From: Sipunculus nudus
Taxonomy: Eukaryota; Annelida; Sipuncula; Golfingiida; Sipunculidae
NCBI GenBank assembly: GCA_026874595.1
Contig: CM049310.1
Location: forward strand, 29,063,058 to 29,127,057
Direction: 5' to 3'
DNA length: 64,000 nt
Part shown: piece by piece, positions 22,401-33,328 of the stretch
Layout of the letters: every line of letters starts with the position of its first letter
Numbering within the stretch: the stretch's first letter is position 1
The notes under the pieces: generated by a model
The model's input: only the letters and a program-made list of their open reading frames with translations
Told to the model about the DNA's origin: nothing
The model's database searches: none
Made by a program: the position numbers and the translations under genes

Positions 22401-23740
22401 AATAATTTTTGTAAGATTATAGAGTGAAAAAATACCATTTCAGCTGCAGTCCAGCATAAACTTATGGTGTCATCTATAGCTGTAATCTTCATACCCTTTA
22501 GAAGAAAACAGTTTAATATACCTTTTTGGTCCACAGATAATAGGTCACGACGTGAGATCACCTGTTGGTAATACACACGTTAGAACAGATATAAATTGGT
22601 AACAGACTAATAATAAACACAGAAATAAAATTCCTTCAATAAGAGAAGAAGTGGAAAAATGATCATTTGGACCCACAGAAAGTAAGATTTGGTCTTTGTC
22701 AACATAGGTAGCGCCACTTGCAGCTTACACTAACATACCAGTCACAGGATAAATGTGCCTCTATATCTGGTGCTCCAAGCGCAGTTCATAATATTATACA
22801 TGGACACTGTCAAATTCACCATGACTTTCAGCCATTTTCAGCTTATTATCCCTCTCTTGTGGTGGTCAGTTTGTTTAGAAAATCATCTTATAAAGCAGAT
22901 AGTCTAAAACATGCAGGTGATGCTAATAAGGCATCTTAAAAATTTTACTGATTTAATGCATATTGTTTATTCAGGACCCTTGAACACTGAGAAGAGAGAC
23001 TTTCAGATCACTGAAAGTCATGTTTCAGTCATACTTTAAAGCCTGAAGAATGTAGATCACTGTGACCTTATTTCAGGTTTCCTATGTAATAATCCCAGGA
23101 CCTCCCCAAATGTTAAGTTAGAGGTTTTTAAGTTGAGCAGATACAATTTGAGCCCACCAGATGGCCAGCAGTAAAACTACAATAATGGTTTGATGGAGAA
23201 GTCAATAACTGGCACTACCTGGGAGGAAGTCCGTGAAATTGAACCATTGAAAGTCAGAGTAAACCTATGAATAGTCATCAAGTCATTGCAAATTTAAGGA
23301 ATCCAGAATTTGGCACCAAGGTCACTGGGTCCCCCGCATTAAGCGTATTATCCCCTTTATCAGGGGAGGGTGTCACCACTGACCAGGTGGTTCATTGTTG
23401 CCCAGTTTTAGGTCCACAAGGGCAAGTGTTTAAGTGTTGAGATCATTAACATGCAGCATGAAATAAAAGACAAGAGTATACAATCAGCTGATGGTGTGGC
23501 TGGATATCCCTTATTTAGTTACTGAAATTAATAATGGTCTTCCAGCCAGCTTCTGTACAGTGCCCCAATATCGTTATCATAACTGTGCTGATTATATTCT
23601 TGTGCTAGATTGTCAGATATTACAAACACTGAAAAAGACATAATTAGGCTCAAGAAATCTTTAAATATGCCAAGTACTAGGCTAAGCCAAGCTTCAACTT
23701 TAGATAAGCACATTACCAGCGGCACAATATAAAACAGAGT
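19415..23740. other. Long stretch without recognisable genes
   Basis: AT-rich sequence with stops in all frames. An alternating AT/GT/CA microsatellite lies at about 19733-19797. Near 19925-20010 the phrase TAGCTCTAGGTCATGTAGTCA repeats two to three times at about 43-bp spacing. No splice-bounded exon, RNA gene or transposon protein was recognised. Confidence 0.5.
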
Positions 23741-24190
23741 GTACTGATTCCTTTGTGACACACATAGCCAAGCACAGAAGAATAATTTTGCCACCCAAGA
23801 TGACTTCCATGACAATCTCACTGACCAGATTAACAAAGGCACTGCACATGAGGCAGTCCGAGAGAAATTGCCAAGGTAAGACCTCAAAGATCTGACCTAA
23901 AACAAATGCATCGAGTTCGCATGCAGCTATGAGGTTACATTTGCCCAGCTGCAGCAGTCTGCCAAAGGGCAAGCAACCATAGGGGAAATCAAACACAAAA
24001 AGCCGGGAGAAAAAAACCTTGTTTCTTTTGTGGTTGAGCCCCATATAAATGTGCTGACTGTCCATCATTGGACCAGGTATGTAACAAATACTTCAAATTA
24101 CCCCATGCGATACAAAACTCTCAGCGTACAATGGTTCCGCAATCAGGCACTACAGGACAATAAGCATGCACCATAGTTTTGAAGGTAGCC
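23740..24190 (+). pseudogene. Retroelement gag remnant
   Basis: Broken frames on the plus strand still read as a gag-like stretch: a segment like DNLTDQINKGTAHEAVREKL, a Gln/Ala-rich piece, then a Cys-rich knuckle-like part (CFFCG, later CADCP and CNKYF). It belongs to a different gypsy lineage from the pol fragment that follows directly. Several stops and frameshifts make it non-functional. The identification rests on the Cys spacing and context. Confidence 0.5.
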
Positions 24191-24242
24191 CATAAAAATC
24201 ATGCACTTTCTGTGTTGCTGAAACTGATGGACCTGTCATCTT

Positions 24243-25190
24243 TGGAGGGATTCTCCCAACCCATGAAGGGGACAGTTACTATCAAACCAGCTTGAGTCAC
24301 CGTCGGAGGTGGTAAATTACCAATATAGTCACAAATATGACCAGTAGGGATGTTACATTGTCCCTAGGAACAAGGACTTGCACCATCTCAAGTGTGAAGG
24401 ATATACAGAGCTGGTCAAGTAAAGTTGACGTCACTTTTGAGGATAGGCGAGTCCACCTTGGCCAGATTAGCAGAGAGCCCAGTAAGGACAGAGCTGATGA
24501 TGTTATCCTTGATCTTGGGATTGTACATTGATCACAGGAAGAAAGACAAAACTTTTTATGAAGGCGGGGGAAGCTGTAGGTTGTACTAAACCATTACCAC
24601 ACAACATCAAGACAACAGATGACCTCCGGGTGTCTCAACCTTACAGACATATTGCGCAATACCAGTGGGAAAAAGTTCGACAGCATTTGAAGGAGCTCTG
24701 GGAGCACGGCATTATTTAATGGTCAGTGTCAAATTATGCCTCCCCAGTAGTCCTTGTGAGGAAGTCATCAGGCAGTTTATGGCTTTGTTTGGACTCCTGC
24801 CAACTAAACCAGAAAGTTTGCAGTGATGCTTTTCCTCTGCCGAGGAGGAATGAAATCTTAGACTCTCTGCATGGGGCCAAATATTTTAGCACTTTGGACT
24901 TAGTGGCCACCTACAACCAGATTGAGGTTGCCAAAGAAGATAGGCATAATACGGCTTTTATGACCCTGATGGGCCTACATGAATTCACCAGGATGCCTTT
25001 CGGACTGTCTAACAGTCCAGTCACATTCCAGAGGCTCATCACCACAATATTCTAGGATGACATTTCTAACACCATGTTTGTATACCTGGATGATATAATT
25101 GTGTATGGGTGAACCGTGGATGAACACCTCAAAAGACTCAAGGAGGTACTGAGTAAATTAAGCAGATTTAGCCTGAAGTAGTGTATGATC
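24243..25190 (+). pseudogene. Ty3/gypsy pol fragment (protease-RT linker to RT palm)
   Basis: It is nucleotide-similar to 55297-56264 of the full-length gypsy element in this window, from GGAGGGATTCTCCCAACCC through the reverse transcriptase fingers and palm, including the Y-L-D-D active-site motif near 25081. It ends abruptly after the GCCTGAAG segment. Internal stops (near 24527, 24717, 25053 and 25111) and frameshifts have destroyed it. No LTR was found beside it. It is a 5'- and 3'-truncated relic of a close relative of the 50.6-60.3 kb element. Confidence 0.88.
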
Positions 25191-25219
25191 CTGAAACATA
25201 TTGGAGTAATATCAGTTAC

Positions 25220-25610
25220 TAGCCTAATGTTTTAGTTTTATTTTCAAATTTTATAGATTAAATCTTTATGTGTACCTGCTGAGAAAATTAAATCAAATGT
25301 ACTTACTGGGAAAAAATGTGCTATGTTCACAGCTGGGCAAAATTCAAGGTACCCATTTTATATTTATGCTAATAACTTAAAAATTGACAAAGTTCAGATC
25401 TAGTTTTGGGTATGTAACTAATTCTTGTTTAAATAAAGTTATATCCCTGAAAAAAGTCTTTAGCACCAATAATTATCATATTAAGTGAGTAAATATCTTT
25501 CCAGATATTTTACAAATTGCATTTTGTTGGGGCCCATAACTTTAAAAAAAAACACAATACTGACCTAGTTTCTTGCATGTAGAAAGAAACTATATATGGA
25601 AATATTGTGG
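25220..25610 (+). repeat. Dispersed repeat, 5' part of a split copy
   Basis: It matches 49840-50165 (shared landmarks: ATTAAATC, TTATATTTATGCTA, TCAGATCTA, AAGTTATATCCCTGA). The rest of the same repeat resumes at about 27140, so about 1.5 kb including the 26366 MITE now separates the halves. Confidence 0.65.
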
Positions 25611-26365
25611 TAAGACCACTAAAATGGTAGAATTATTCAGTTCTGATTCACATAATCTTGTGCTGCAGCAAAGTGCCAGTGGGGCCACTGGTAGCAGTAC
25701 TTGTACTAATTGGTTTGATACATCACAAGTTATCAGGCATTTTGGTCTTTTCCTTCTGAGAGAGCGTTGATCTGTACTTTAAGGATCTCTTTCCCTCTTT
25801 GTCTGCCAGTACCACATTAGCTGGTAAGTGAAGAACAACCTTTAATAACTTTTTATTGAATGTTTTATCCCCATAATTGTAATTTAGGATGTTCATATGC
25901 AATGCGCTTGATAAATGTTGGGCGCCCGCATGTGAAATACCCTTGCAGGAAAGGATTGTTAGTGTCATGTCTTATAAAGCACATATTGTAATGTAAATTG
26001 GTCTTATCATTTGGCAATTTCTAGTATTGCAAGTAATCACTGGGGGTAAGCACAAGTTATCATTTGCTGGTGGATTGTAACATATTATTCAGTTTTGTTT
26101 AGCTTTCTAGAACCACAGTTTTGATTCCAGTGAGAAGATGAAAGGTCTGTTAAGGTTTTTACTTGTAGACATCAATATGTAATAACATTTATGGACATGT
26201 TTTGCTATCATTAAGTGTTGTTTATACTTTTATCCTTCGGTAAACAGTGGCAGGATAAACAGATATATTTTGCATATAATGACTTCATAAACATTTGGAA
26301 CTTTTTTGTTATGGATGCATAAAGTACATGTGTACTTACATGTATACTGACAGTTGTACTAACTA
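25611..26365. other. Gene-free stretch inside the split repeat
   Basis: AT-rich sequence that interrupts the dispersed repeat. No open frame with recognisable homology, no clear terminal repeats of its own. Confidence 0.4.
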
Positions 26366-26987
26366 TAGTCCGTTCCAGCACCCCTGTCCACCTGTTTTTT
26401 CGCGATTATCTCTACATAAGACAAACTTGCAAAATAATATTTGCACCAATGGCATAAAGAGGCAAAAGCGTATTTTTTGGTACCTTACCTACTCAAAATA
26501 TAAATATTATTCACTTTACGGCTTGGTTGACATATCTCATGTATATCCGTGGTTCATGGCGTCCCTAATAAGTGGCCATTGTTTATCCTCCTTGGATGTG
26601 GATAGAAAGTAATGTGACGTAACAGTGAAGTGCGTGCACGCGGAGAATACAAGTCTCGCTGTAAACAGGGGTCGGGAGCTCTTGATTATTGGTCCCATGA
26701 ATATGGGCGCCTCTTTAGTACGTCACGTCTATTATGACGTCATCACTAATTCCTGATATGCCCATTTCACAGATTAGAAGCACGATGTCGCTACAGAATA
26801 GACTTGTTACTCATAAAATGCTTTTAAATTGTTCACAGGAAAATGACATAAGGTACGCTATTATTTCCATAATAGTTAATTACGCTTTTTCCTCTTTCTG
26901 CCCTAAGATCAAAAAGTTTGGACGTTCTTTGATTATTAAAAAAATAATCACGAAAAAACAGGTGGACAGGGGTGATGGAACGGACTA
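26366..26987. mobile_element. 622-bp MITE with long terminal inverted repeats and TA target site
   Basis: The left end TAGTCCGTTCCAGCACCCCT, continuing through GTCCACCTGTTTTTTCGCGA, is mirrored at the right end with only about three mismatches over about 45 bp. Both ends are flanked by TA (26364-26365 and 26988-26989), as in Tc1/mariner-type insertion. The interior is GC-richer than its surroundings, contains a palindromic TGACGTCA (about 26735) and encodes no transposase. Confidence 0.85.
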
Positions 26988-27139
26988 TAGTCTAGATTCA
27001 AGTATTTAGTTAAATTAAACACTGCTGTTTGGTAAATATTATTTTCTGTGTTACAGGATGGGATTAATTCTGTACGATGAAGGTCAGCAATATGCTTCCG
27101 TTATCTCTCAAAAACGCCCTCAGGCACACAATATTTATG

Positions 27140-27380
27140 GTAAATACGAAGAAAAAACAGAAGAGTGGTTTTGAAATGAGGCAGTCCTGAAGTGTCATAA
27201 TAGGTTTTAAAAGGAAAATTGTGTTTTTTTCTTAATTTCTTGAAGGAACCATGTTGCAGTGGTCAAGTTTTTGGTTTGGTATGAGATCTTTTGGACATCT
27301 AACAGTATGCCAAATTTTGGATTTGTAGATCTAACAGTTTCAAAACATGCCAGTCTGTGCATTTGGTGACCTTGAGTAAT
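27140..27380 (+). repeat. Dispersed repeat, 3' part of a split copy
   Basis: It matches 50165-50375 of the contiguous copy (GTGGTTTTGA, GGCAGTC, GGTTTTTAA-like, ATTTTGGATT, AACAGTTTCAAAAC). It completes the copy begun at 25220. Confidence 0.6.
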
Positions 27381-27873
27381 CACTGAATATATAGTAGAGG
27401 ATTGTGTTGTTTATTGTATACGTAACAATGTGACACAAACACCTACTGTGTGAGGAAAATTTAGTTGCATACGGCACCTCAGATATGTAATTCAACTGAA
27501 CTGGTCAAAATATAAAGTCAGATGGAGTACGAGCAGCATCAGTGGATGCAGTGCAGAGCAAACAAAAACTCAAATACAGTCCTTGTTATAGGAAAACAGT
27601 TCACCATGGGACATTCTCCTGTGGTGGATCTGCCTGGAAAAAATTGACAGGTTGCAGAGTACGCTGGGTAGGACTAGAGAGGAAAGAGGACATGTATGCG
27701 GTTGGAGGAGTGGGGAAGAAGTTAAAGTGATATGAACAGAGAGAAATAATCAGAAACATCCGGTACTAAACAGAAAGAGTAGACATTGGACTTGTTAATT
27801 GTCGGTGAAGTAACATGGCAGCAATCTGTCGGACTTTATTAAACTAATATGAAATCACTTTTGTCTTAATTCA
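27381..27873 (+). other. Possible decayed LTR upstream of a gag remnant
   Basis: No gene is visible. The segment ends with ...CTTTTGTCTTAATTCA directly followed by TGGTGGCAGTTAGTGG at 27874, which resembles the primer-binding sites of the two better-preserved gypsy elements here (TGGTGGCAGCAGG). It could therefore be the end of a 5' LTR whose partner is lost. Its left limit cannot be set. Confidence 0.35.
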
Positions 27874-28119
27874 TGGTGGCAGTTAGTGGATTGAACTCAG
27901 AGACCGCTAATGCTTGTCGGGCAAGCTTGAAATTGGACAGAAACATTGCTACAGCTTCCAGTAAGGACTTTTAAAGTTGTTGTCACTGCCTGTGGGTAGA
28001 AAAATAGTTCTGGCTCAACTGCTGACATCAGCATGTCTAAGCATCCATGAATGGACTGGTTTTGCAAGGACCTAGCAGAGGCATTTTACATTGTAAAAAA
28101 ATTGTAAGACAGCGTATGT

Positions 28120-28525
28120 CTTTATATTTCGAAGATGAGGGTATCATCAACCCAGTGAAAAAGGCGACCAAAATACAGATAGCCCTAGGTAATGAAAGTC
28201 TAAGACGCATTAATGCATTATGACTCAGCAAAGACCAAAGGAAAACCCCCGACCTCATATTTAAGCAAATTGAAAATCAACTCAACAACAAAGTCAGTTT
28301 CAGAATCCATCAAATGGAATTTATGTGTTTTTGTCAAGAATGTAATGAATCTATTGATGAGTTCACCAACCGGTGAACCCTTAATGGCAAACTTTGTGAA
28401 TTCGAGGCCAGTGAACTCAGTGAGAGAATAATGGAACTTGTGATTGCCAGAACACCACCTGAGGCTTTTCAAAAGCACCTCCGTGACCAAAAGAAAGGTT
28501 ATAGCATAGAAACACTTAGGTTATA
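28120..28525 (+). pseudogene. Ty3/gypsy gag remnant (capsid region), first of two
   Basis: In one frame with a few stops this reads as a gypsy capsid-type gag: IALGNESLRRIN, then a FRIHQMEF motif, ESIDEFTNR, and ELSERIMELVIARTP. This pattern is known from gypsy elements in many invertebrates. Stops are at about 28221 and 28366. A likely primer-binding site lies about 250 bp upstream. Downstream it ends within the segment corresponding to KGYSIETL, where a different gag begins. Confidence 0.7.
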
Positions 28526-28612
28526 GCATCAACTTTGGACACTGTTTTTGGCACAATATTAGCTGCAAAACTCTGTCAAGTTAGCGTATAGACATACTAT
28601 TGACTGTGTGTC

Positions 28613-29380
28613 ATGGCTCAATATGGTCAACCAGCAAAGTTTTTGTTTAAACCCATAGAATTGGAAGAATGGATTGAAGAAATCAGCTGACTGTGGCATG
28701 CCACCAAGCTCCACAATGCAGACAGAAAAACTCAAAGAGGCGCGTTGATTTATGCGTAGGTTGCCGGCAGGCCAAGATATTCATAACATTGAAGTTTGGA
28801 GAATATGAGCAGCCTGATCCTGAAAATTCTGGCCACAATCAGACAGTGGTTGAATAAGACACTGGCTATGATACACTAGTAAGAATGTTCACTGAATATT
28901 TTGTGCCTAAGCGTAAAATTATACATAACGTTCACTGTTTCAAGAAAGAACACAAAACAGTAATGAAACTGCAGAGGAATTTGTGCATGAACTTCAGGCC
29001 TTGGTAGAGCAATGTGAATATAAAGATGATGATGATCAGGTACGTGATAGATTCATAATTGGTCTGAGAGATAAAGCAGTCAAACAAAAGCTCCAGTTAA
29101 TACCGGACCTAACTCTAGCATAAACAGGTGCAGCAGCAACTGGCTCAGCAAAACCCCAGCCAGCTGCATGAAGCTAGTGAGGTTGCAGCTGAGTGTAATG
29201 CTATAGAAAACAGTACAGATCAGGGCCAAATAAACCAAAGTTCAATTACAGGAAAACCCCAAGAAATAACCCCCATGGTCAGTGGTGTCAGCCGTGAGGC
29301 CACAAAAAACACCTGAAACATCAGGTGTCCAGCCAATGGACAGCTTGCCACTGCTGCAAGAAACACTGACATTTTTAACC
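28613..29380 (+). pseudogene. Ty3/gypsy gag remnant (K02A2.6-like), split by a SINE
   Basis: It opens with ATGGCTCAATATGGTCAACC (MAQYGQPAKF) and keeps the features of a K02A2.6-like gag: WIEE, an MFTEYFVPKR motif, EFVxELQALVEQCEY in another frame, and a Gln-rich tail. It then enters a CHCC knuckle that is cut by the SINE at about 29381. After the SINE, about 29651-29720 still reads as the continuation with a CPVK motif. Many frameshifts and stops are present. Confidence 0.75.
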
Positions 29381-29650
29381 GGCTTCTGTGGCCCAGGGGT
29401 AGAGTGCAGGATTCAAAGCCAGGAGATGTGGGTTTGAATCTCAGCTGAGGCGGTGAGGTTTTTCCTAGGGCCCCCACCCAGGGTAAGCGCTCTGCAGGCT
29501 TAATGGGAAGGTTGTGCCTCACAGTCGTGTATCACTCACATAAGTGTGTGTCTTTGGGGGGTTCCCCAGCTATGGGGATGATTACACACCCAGGACCCGC
29601 AGGTGCAGTAGACACTGGGCCTGGGTGACACCAGGATACAAAATAAAAAT
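29381..29650 (+). mobile_element. tRNA-derived SINE
   Basis: The head has an A-box-like TGGCCCAGGGGTAGAGTG (29389-29406) and a B-box-like GGTTTGAATCT (29431-29441), correctly spaced for an RNA polymerase III internal promoter. The tRNA-like part is followed by about 180 bp of unrelated body (CTAGGGCCCCCACCC, GGGGGGTTCCCCAGCTATGG, CCAGGACCC) and an A-rich tail (ACAAAATAAAAATGATA). It sits inside the zinc-knuckle coding part of a gag remnant, which proves insertion. It is not a functional tRNA gene. The exact ends are uncertain and I could not confirm target duplications. Confidence 0.8.
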
Positions 29651-29738
29651 GATAGGAAGTGAAAGCTACTGCCCTGTCAAGTAGTCCCAAACCGAAATGG
29701 AAACCCTGCAGATGTACATACTAAGGTTAAGAATTATA

Positions 29739-30060
29739 TGATGATAGAGATAACTTTATTTGTGAGATGTTTTATTTGATAATGTACACCATCAGGTGTT
29801 ATACTGTTTAGTTTTATATTGCATGATGATGATGATATGCAGTGCAAATATTTAACCTGCTTCTTGTTTGTTGCAGGGTGATTTTCTTTATATCCCTGAT
29901 ACTTACCTGATACTGGTGACAATGGGACTTTGATGGAGACAATAAATGAGGTCAAGTGTTGCAGTTGTGTGTGATGTCTGGCCCCCCGCCCCCCTTCAAA
30001 CCATTGGTGAACCGGCTTACCTACAGCCCCGCCGGGTTGCCCGCCCCGCCCCCTCACAGA
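29739..30060 (+). repeat. Left direct repeat flanking the nested gypsy composite (LTR-like)
   Basis: It runs from TGATGATAGAGATAACTTTA to ...CCCGCCCCGCCCCCTCACAGAC and matches 39520-39724 in the same orientation, except for about 115 bp present only here (about 29819-29935). The extra part contains TGGTGACAATGGGAC, which itself looks like a primer-binding site. It starts TG and its 3' end reads CACA, then GAC. Position and orientation fit LTRs of the outer element, but the repeats are short and no target duplication was found. Confidence 0.5.
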
Positions 30061-30624
30061 CTTGTCAGGATGGTTTACGGCAAGATGTGTTATCACCTGG
30101 AACATTTGCTGAACTGATACTGCTGACTCAACAGTATTGTGTGTGAACTTTGCTTTGGTACTGGACTTACACTGCAGCTGATACCAATGCAGATTTACTC
30201 ATGAGCATAGAAGAATAGACTGTTTACCTTGTGTTTATACAAGTTGTGGTACAAGCTGGTATCCTTACAGGACTTTGTGTGATAATGTGAAATGCTCATT
30301 TGCCTATGTTTATTCATTGATTTGCTGATGTTCATTTATTGATATGTTTGTCTCCCATGCTTGTTATTTTCAATTGCTTGGATTTTGTTGCATGTCATCT
30401 TTTAGAGAAGAAGACTGATCATTCACCATTTCATGGAAACAATAACAAGAAACCAGTTGTCATATATGTAACTAATTAAGTGAGATCTAATGATACTTGC
30501 AGCAAGTGGTATATCTAGGTTGTCTAGAAACTGCAGTTACATGTTGTATTTATATATCACCATATGTATTTGTTATATTGTGAGTACAACTGATAGGTAC
30601 AGTGGTCAAGACACTTGTAACAGT
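30061..30624 (+). other. Leader region of the outer gypsy element
   Basis: Non-coding between the LTR-like repeat and the gag start at 30625. It shares short phrases with the leader of the full-length gypsy element (for example CTGCAGCTGATA). An in-frame upstream extension from 30490 has no gag similarity. Confidence 0.4.
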
Positions 30625-32260
30625 ATGGCAGAGTTGGAGTCTCTAAAAAAGAGATTAGAGGCCCTTCAGAGGGCAGTAGATGAGCAGACAGGGACAACAG
30701 TTACTCCTGTTATACAGTCTTATCAGAAATTGACTACGTTTGATGGTACAAAAGATGTAGATGAGTGGATTATAGAGGTTCAGAGAGCATTACGTATACA
30801 GAACCTTGTAGGTAAAGCTGCTGTTGAATTTATAGAAGGGTATTTAACAGGGAGTGCAAAAGAAGATATCCATTATGTGAAAAAAGCTCAGAAAGAACAA
30901 GCTAGTAAGGTGTTAGCTTATTTAGAGAGGCTTTCAGGGAGAAAAGGTCATTGACTCAGTTGTATGATGCTTTCTTTGCTAGATGACAGAGAGAACGAGA
31001 GAGTTTAAGAGATTTCAGTCATGCTTTGGTGGGGCTACTGGCACAGATAAGGTGGTTAGATAGTACTTCATTCCCTGATGGAGATAAGACTTTTAGAGAG
31101 AGTTTTGCTGAGAAAGTCAGAGATCCACAGTTACGCCCAGAACTTAGACGTCAGATACATGATCATCCTGATGTTACGCTATTAGATGGTCAGGTGAGAT
31201 CAGAGAAGCCATACAGGGACAGAGGGATATATCAGAATGGGTCACTGATGAGCAGGTTTCTGTGCAGTGTGATTCTTCAGTGGGTGCAGCTGGTGTAGTT
31301 AGAGAGAAACCCTTGTTCAGAGCTCAGCAACGGCAAAGCACTACTCACAAGGACATTGAACTGTTAGGAGAACAGGTTAAGTCATTGCTTACTGTACAAG
31401 AAAGGCAGCAAGAACAGATTCAGGTACATCAGGAGCAAATAATGAAACAGCAAGAGCTGATTTCAAGCCTAATTGAGAATCTTTCTAAAGACCAAAACCC
31501 CAAACCAGATCATGCTGCAAGTCAAGGTCAAACCAAGAGAGGTCAAGGTTATAGGCATGGTAACCTAAGGCGATTTTACAGCCAGCAGTGTAACAACACT
31601 GGTTTTAAGGATGATAAGCCCACAAATGCTTAGAGGGAGAAGATTGAATTTGCAAATAACAACCAAGTTTATACGAGGAATCGTGTGACTACTAGTTATA
31701 TGGATGGTCCCCGTCCAGTTGTGACTGCCAAACTAGCTGGAGTAGAGGTCAGATGCCTAGTAGACATCTGGATCGGTGGTGTCAACTATATCAGAGTTGT
31801 TCTTTAAGGACTGGATTCATGATAATGGTAGAAGCGTTTTTGAGCCAGTAAAGTGGATAGCAGTCAGAGCAGCTAATGGGTTAGATATCCCCTATGTCAG
31901 GTTTGCCATCATGGACATTGATGTTGCTGGAACCAAGTTGAGTAATGTAGGTGTACTGGTGGTGAGAGATACACCACATACTAGAGACAGCTGAAGGGAA
32001 CTTCCTGGACTGATAGGAACCAATATCTTGGAACATGTTAATAACCTTCAAAATCTTGTGGAGTTTCCACTGGGACCAGTTTAGTGCAAATTGCAGAATC
32101 ACAGGAGATCTTAGTGGCACCAGAGAGCTATTGTAATGTGCGTGTTACCAGACTGAGACATCAGAACTTGTCATTGATAGAACCACTTGAGGGTGTTACA
32201 CACATCCAATCGGAGGTAAAAGTTGCCCCAACAATGGTCAAGGAATGGCCAAGAACATGT
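30625..32260 (+). pseudogene. Outer gypsy element: gag and protease, frameshifted and truncated
   Basis: Similar to the gag-protease part of the full-length element at 53.7-55.3 kb but clearly diverged. From ATG 30625 come MAELESLKKRLEALQ, a TFDGTKDVDEWI segment and AAVEFIEGYL. A stop at 30952 and frameshifts follow. The later gag parts are FRESFAEKVRDPQL and a Gln-rich coiled stretch (VQERQQEQIQVHQEQIMKQQ). The protease region keeps the CLVD and VSTISELFF motifs in two frames, and AANGLDIPY. The sequence stops at 32260 where another retrotransposon is inserted. RT, RNase H and most of integrase are missing. The distal part resumes at 37714. Confidence 0.85.
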
Positions 32261-32265
32261 GAAGC

Positions 32266-32395
32266 GCCACCTTACGGCAGTTAGTTAAACTAATGTTCAT
32301 TGTTACCACGTGTGTTTACGGTCATCTCCGTTCTGTGTCCACCTTACATCCATATAAAGGCTCGATCAGATATAAGGACATTGTTGTTGTTTGTC
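32266..32395 (+). repeat. 5' LTR (130 bp) of the nested gypsy element
   Basis: It begins GCCACCTTACGGCAG and ends TTGTTGTTTGTC, without the usual TG...CA termini. TATA-like strings CATATAAAGG and ATATAAGGAC sit near the end and could serve as the core promoter. Confidence 0.85.
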
Positions 32396-32578
32396 GTGGT
32401 GGCAGCAGGATCTAGCCCAAGTCTTCATCGCAAAGAAGACCCTATACAACAACACTCACACCTTGTAGCCCACAAGTGCCCGGATCCATAGACATTCTAC
32501 CTGAACCAGTGACAAGCTGCCAAACGCAGGTATTATCGCCCACTGTTGTAATTGTACATCTCCTGCTAAAGTAAAAGC

Positions 32579-33328
32579 ATGGCAACTCCCAGAGAGCCGA
32601 AACAATGGCAGCTGACCACTCATGAAACTGTGAATTCCTTTGAGAACTGGAAACAAAACCTTAGTTATATATTGTCCTTAGACAGGAACTTTGCTCCCTT
32701 CTTAGGAGATGTTACTTGGCAATTGAAAACCACCTCCAACCCAAACAGAGCTTTTAGTGATGATGGGCCAAGCGTAGCTGCTGACAGCAGACTTACTGCA
32801 GCGCAGAAAACTGCCCATTTAGAACTTATGCTGGGTCAAATCGCTAATTACTGCACAGTGATTTCACGAAATTCCATAATAAAAGGATCAACTTCCCTCA
32901 AAGGCATTTGGTACCTGATAAGACAGCATTACGGTTTCCAGTCCACGGGCTCACACTTTCTGGATCTGGCCAATATCAAACTATCACCTGATGAACGCCC
33001 TGAGGACCTATATCAACGTATAATGGCGTTCTTCGAAGACAATCTGTTAACGACTGATTGTGGCATCACCCATCACGGAGCAAATGTGTCAGAGGACGAG
33101 GATTTAACCCCAACACTCGAGAACACCGTCGTTGTGATATGGCTCCAGCTCATTCATGTCGGTTTGCCTCGCTTGGTCAAACAAAAATACGGGACTGAGC
33201 TCAGGAATAAGTCACTTGCTTCCATCAAACCGGAAATATCCCAGGCTTTACCCTCTCTACTAGAAGAGTTAAACACTATTGAGGACATGAGAGCCATGCG
33301 CACAGCTACACTAGCTGCCCATACATAG
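32579..33328 (+). pseudogene. Nested gypsy element: gag capsid part, ended by an in-frame TAG
   Basis: 249 codons from ATG 32579 ([12 protein letters not shown]...). They read as a gag capsid with [19 protein letters not shown] near the start and an LPSLLEEL helix near the end. The stop TAG at 33326-33328 is followed in the same frame by the zinc knuckle and protease, so the stop lies inside gag and is probably a mutation. Recoding by readthrough cannot be excluded. Confidence 0.75.

Noticed and set aside
23528-24068. Two antisense open frames of about 120 codons
   Set aside because: They lie opposite a decayed gag remnant on the plus strand and have no recognisable content.
29381-29455. Functional tRNA gene
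   Set aside because: A and B boxes are present, but the sequence does not fold into a sound cloverleaf by eye and is joined to a SINE body and A-rich tail.
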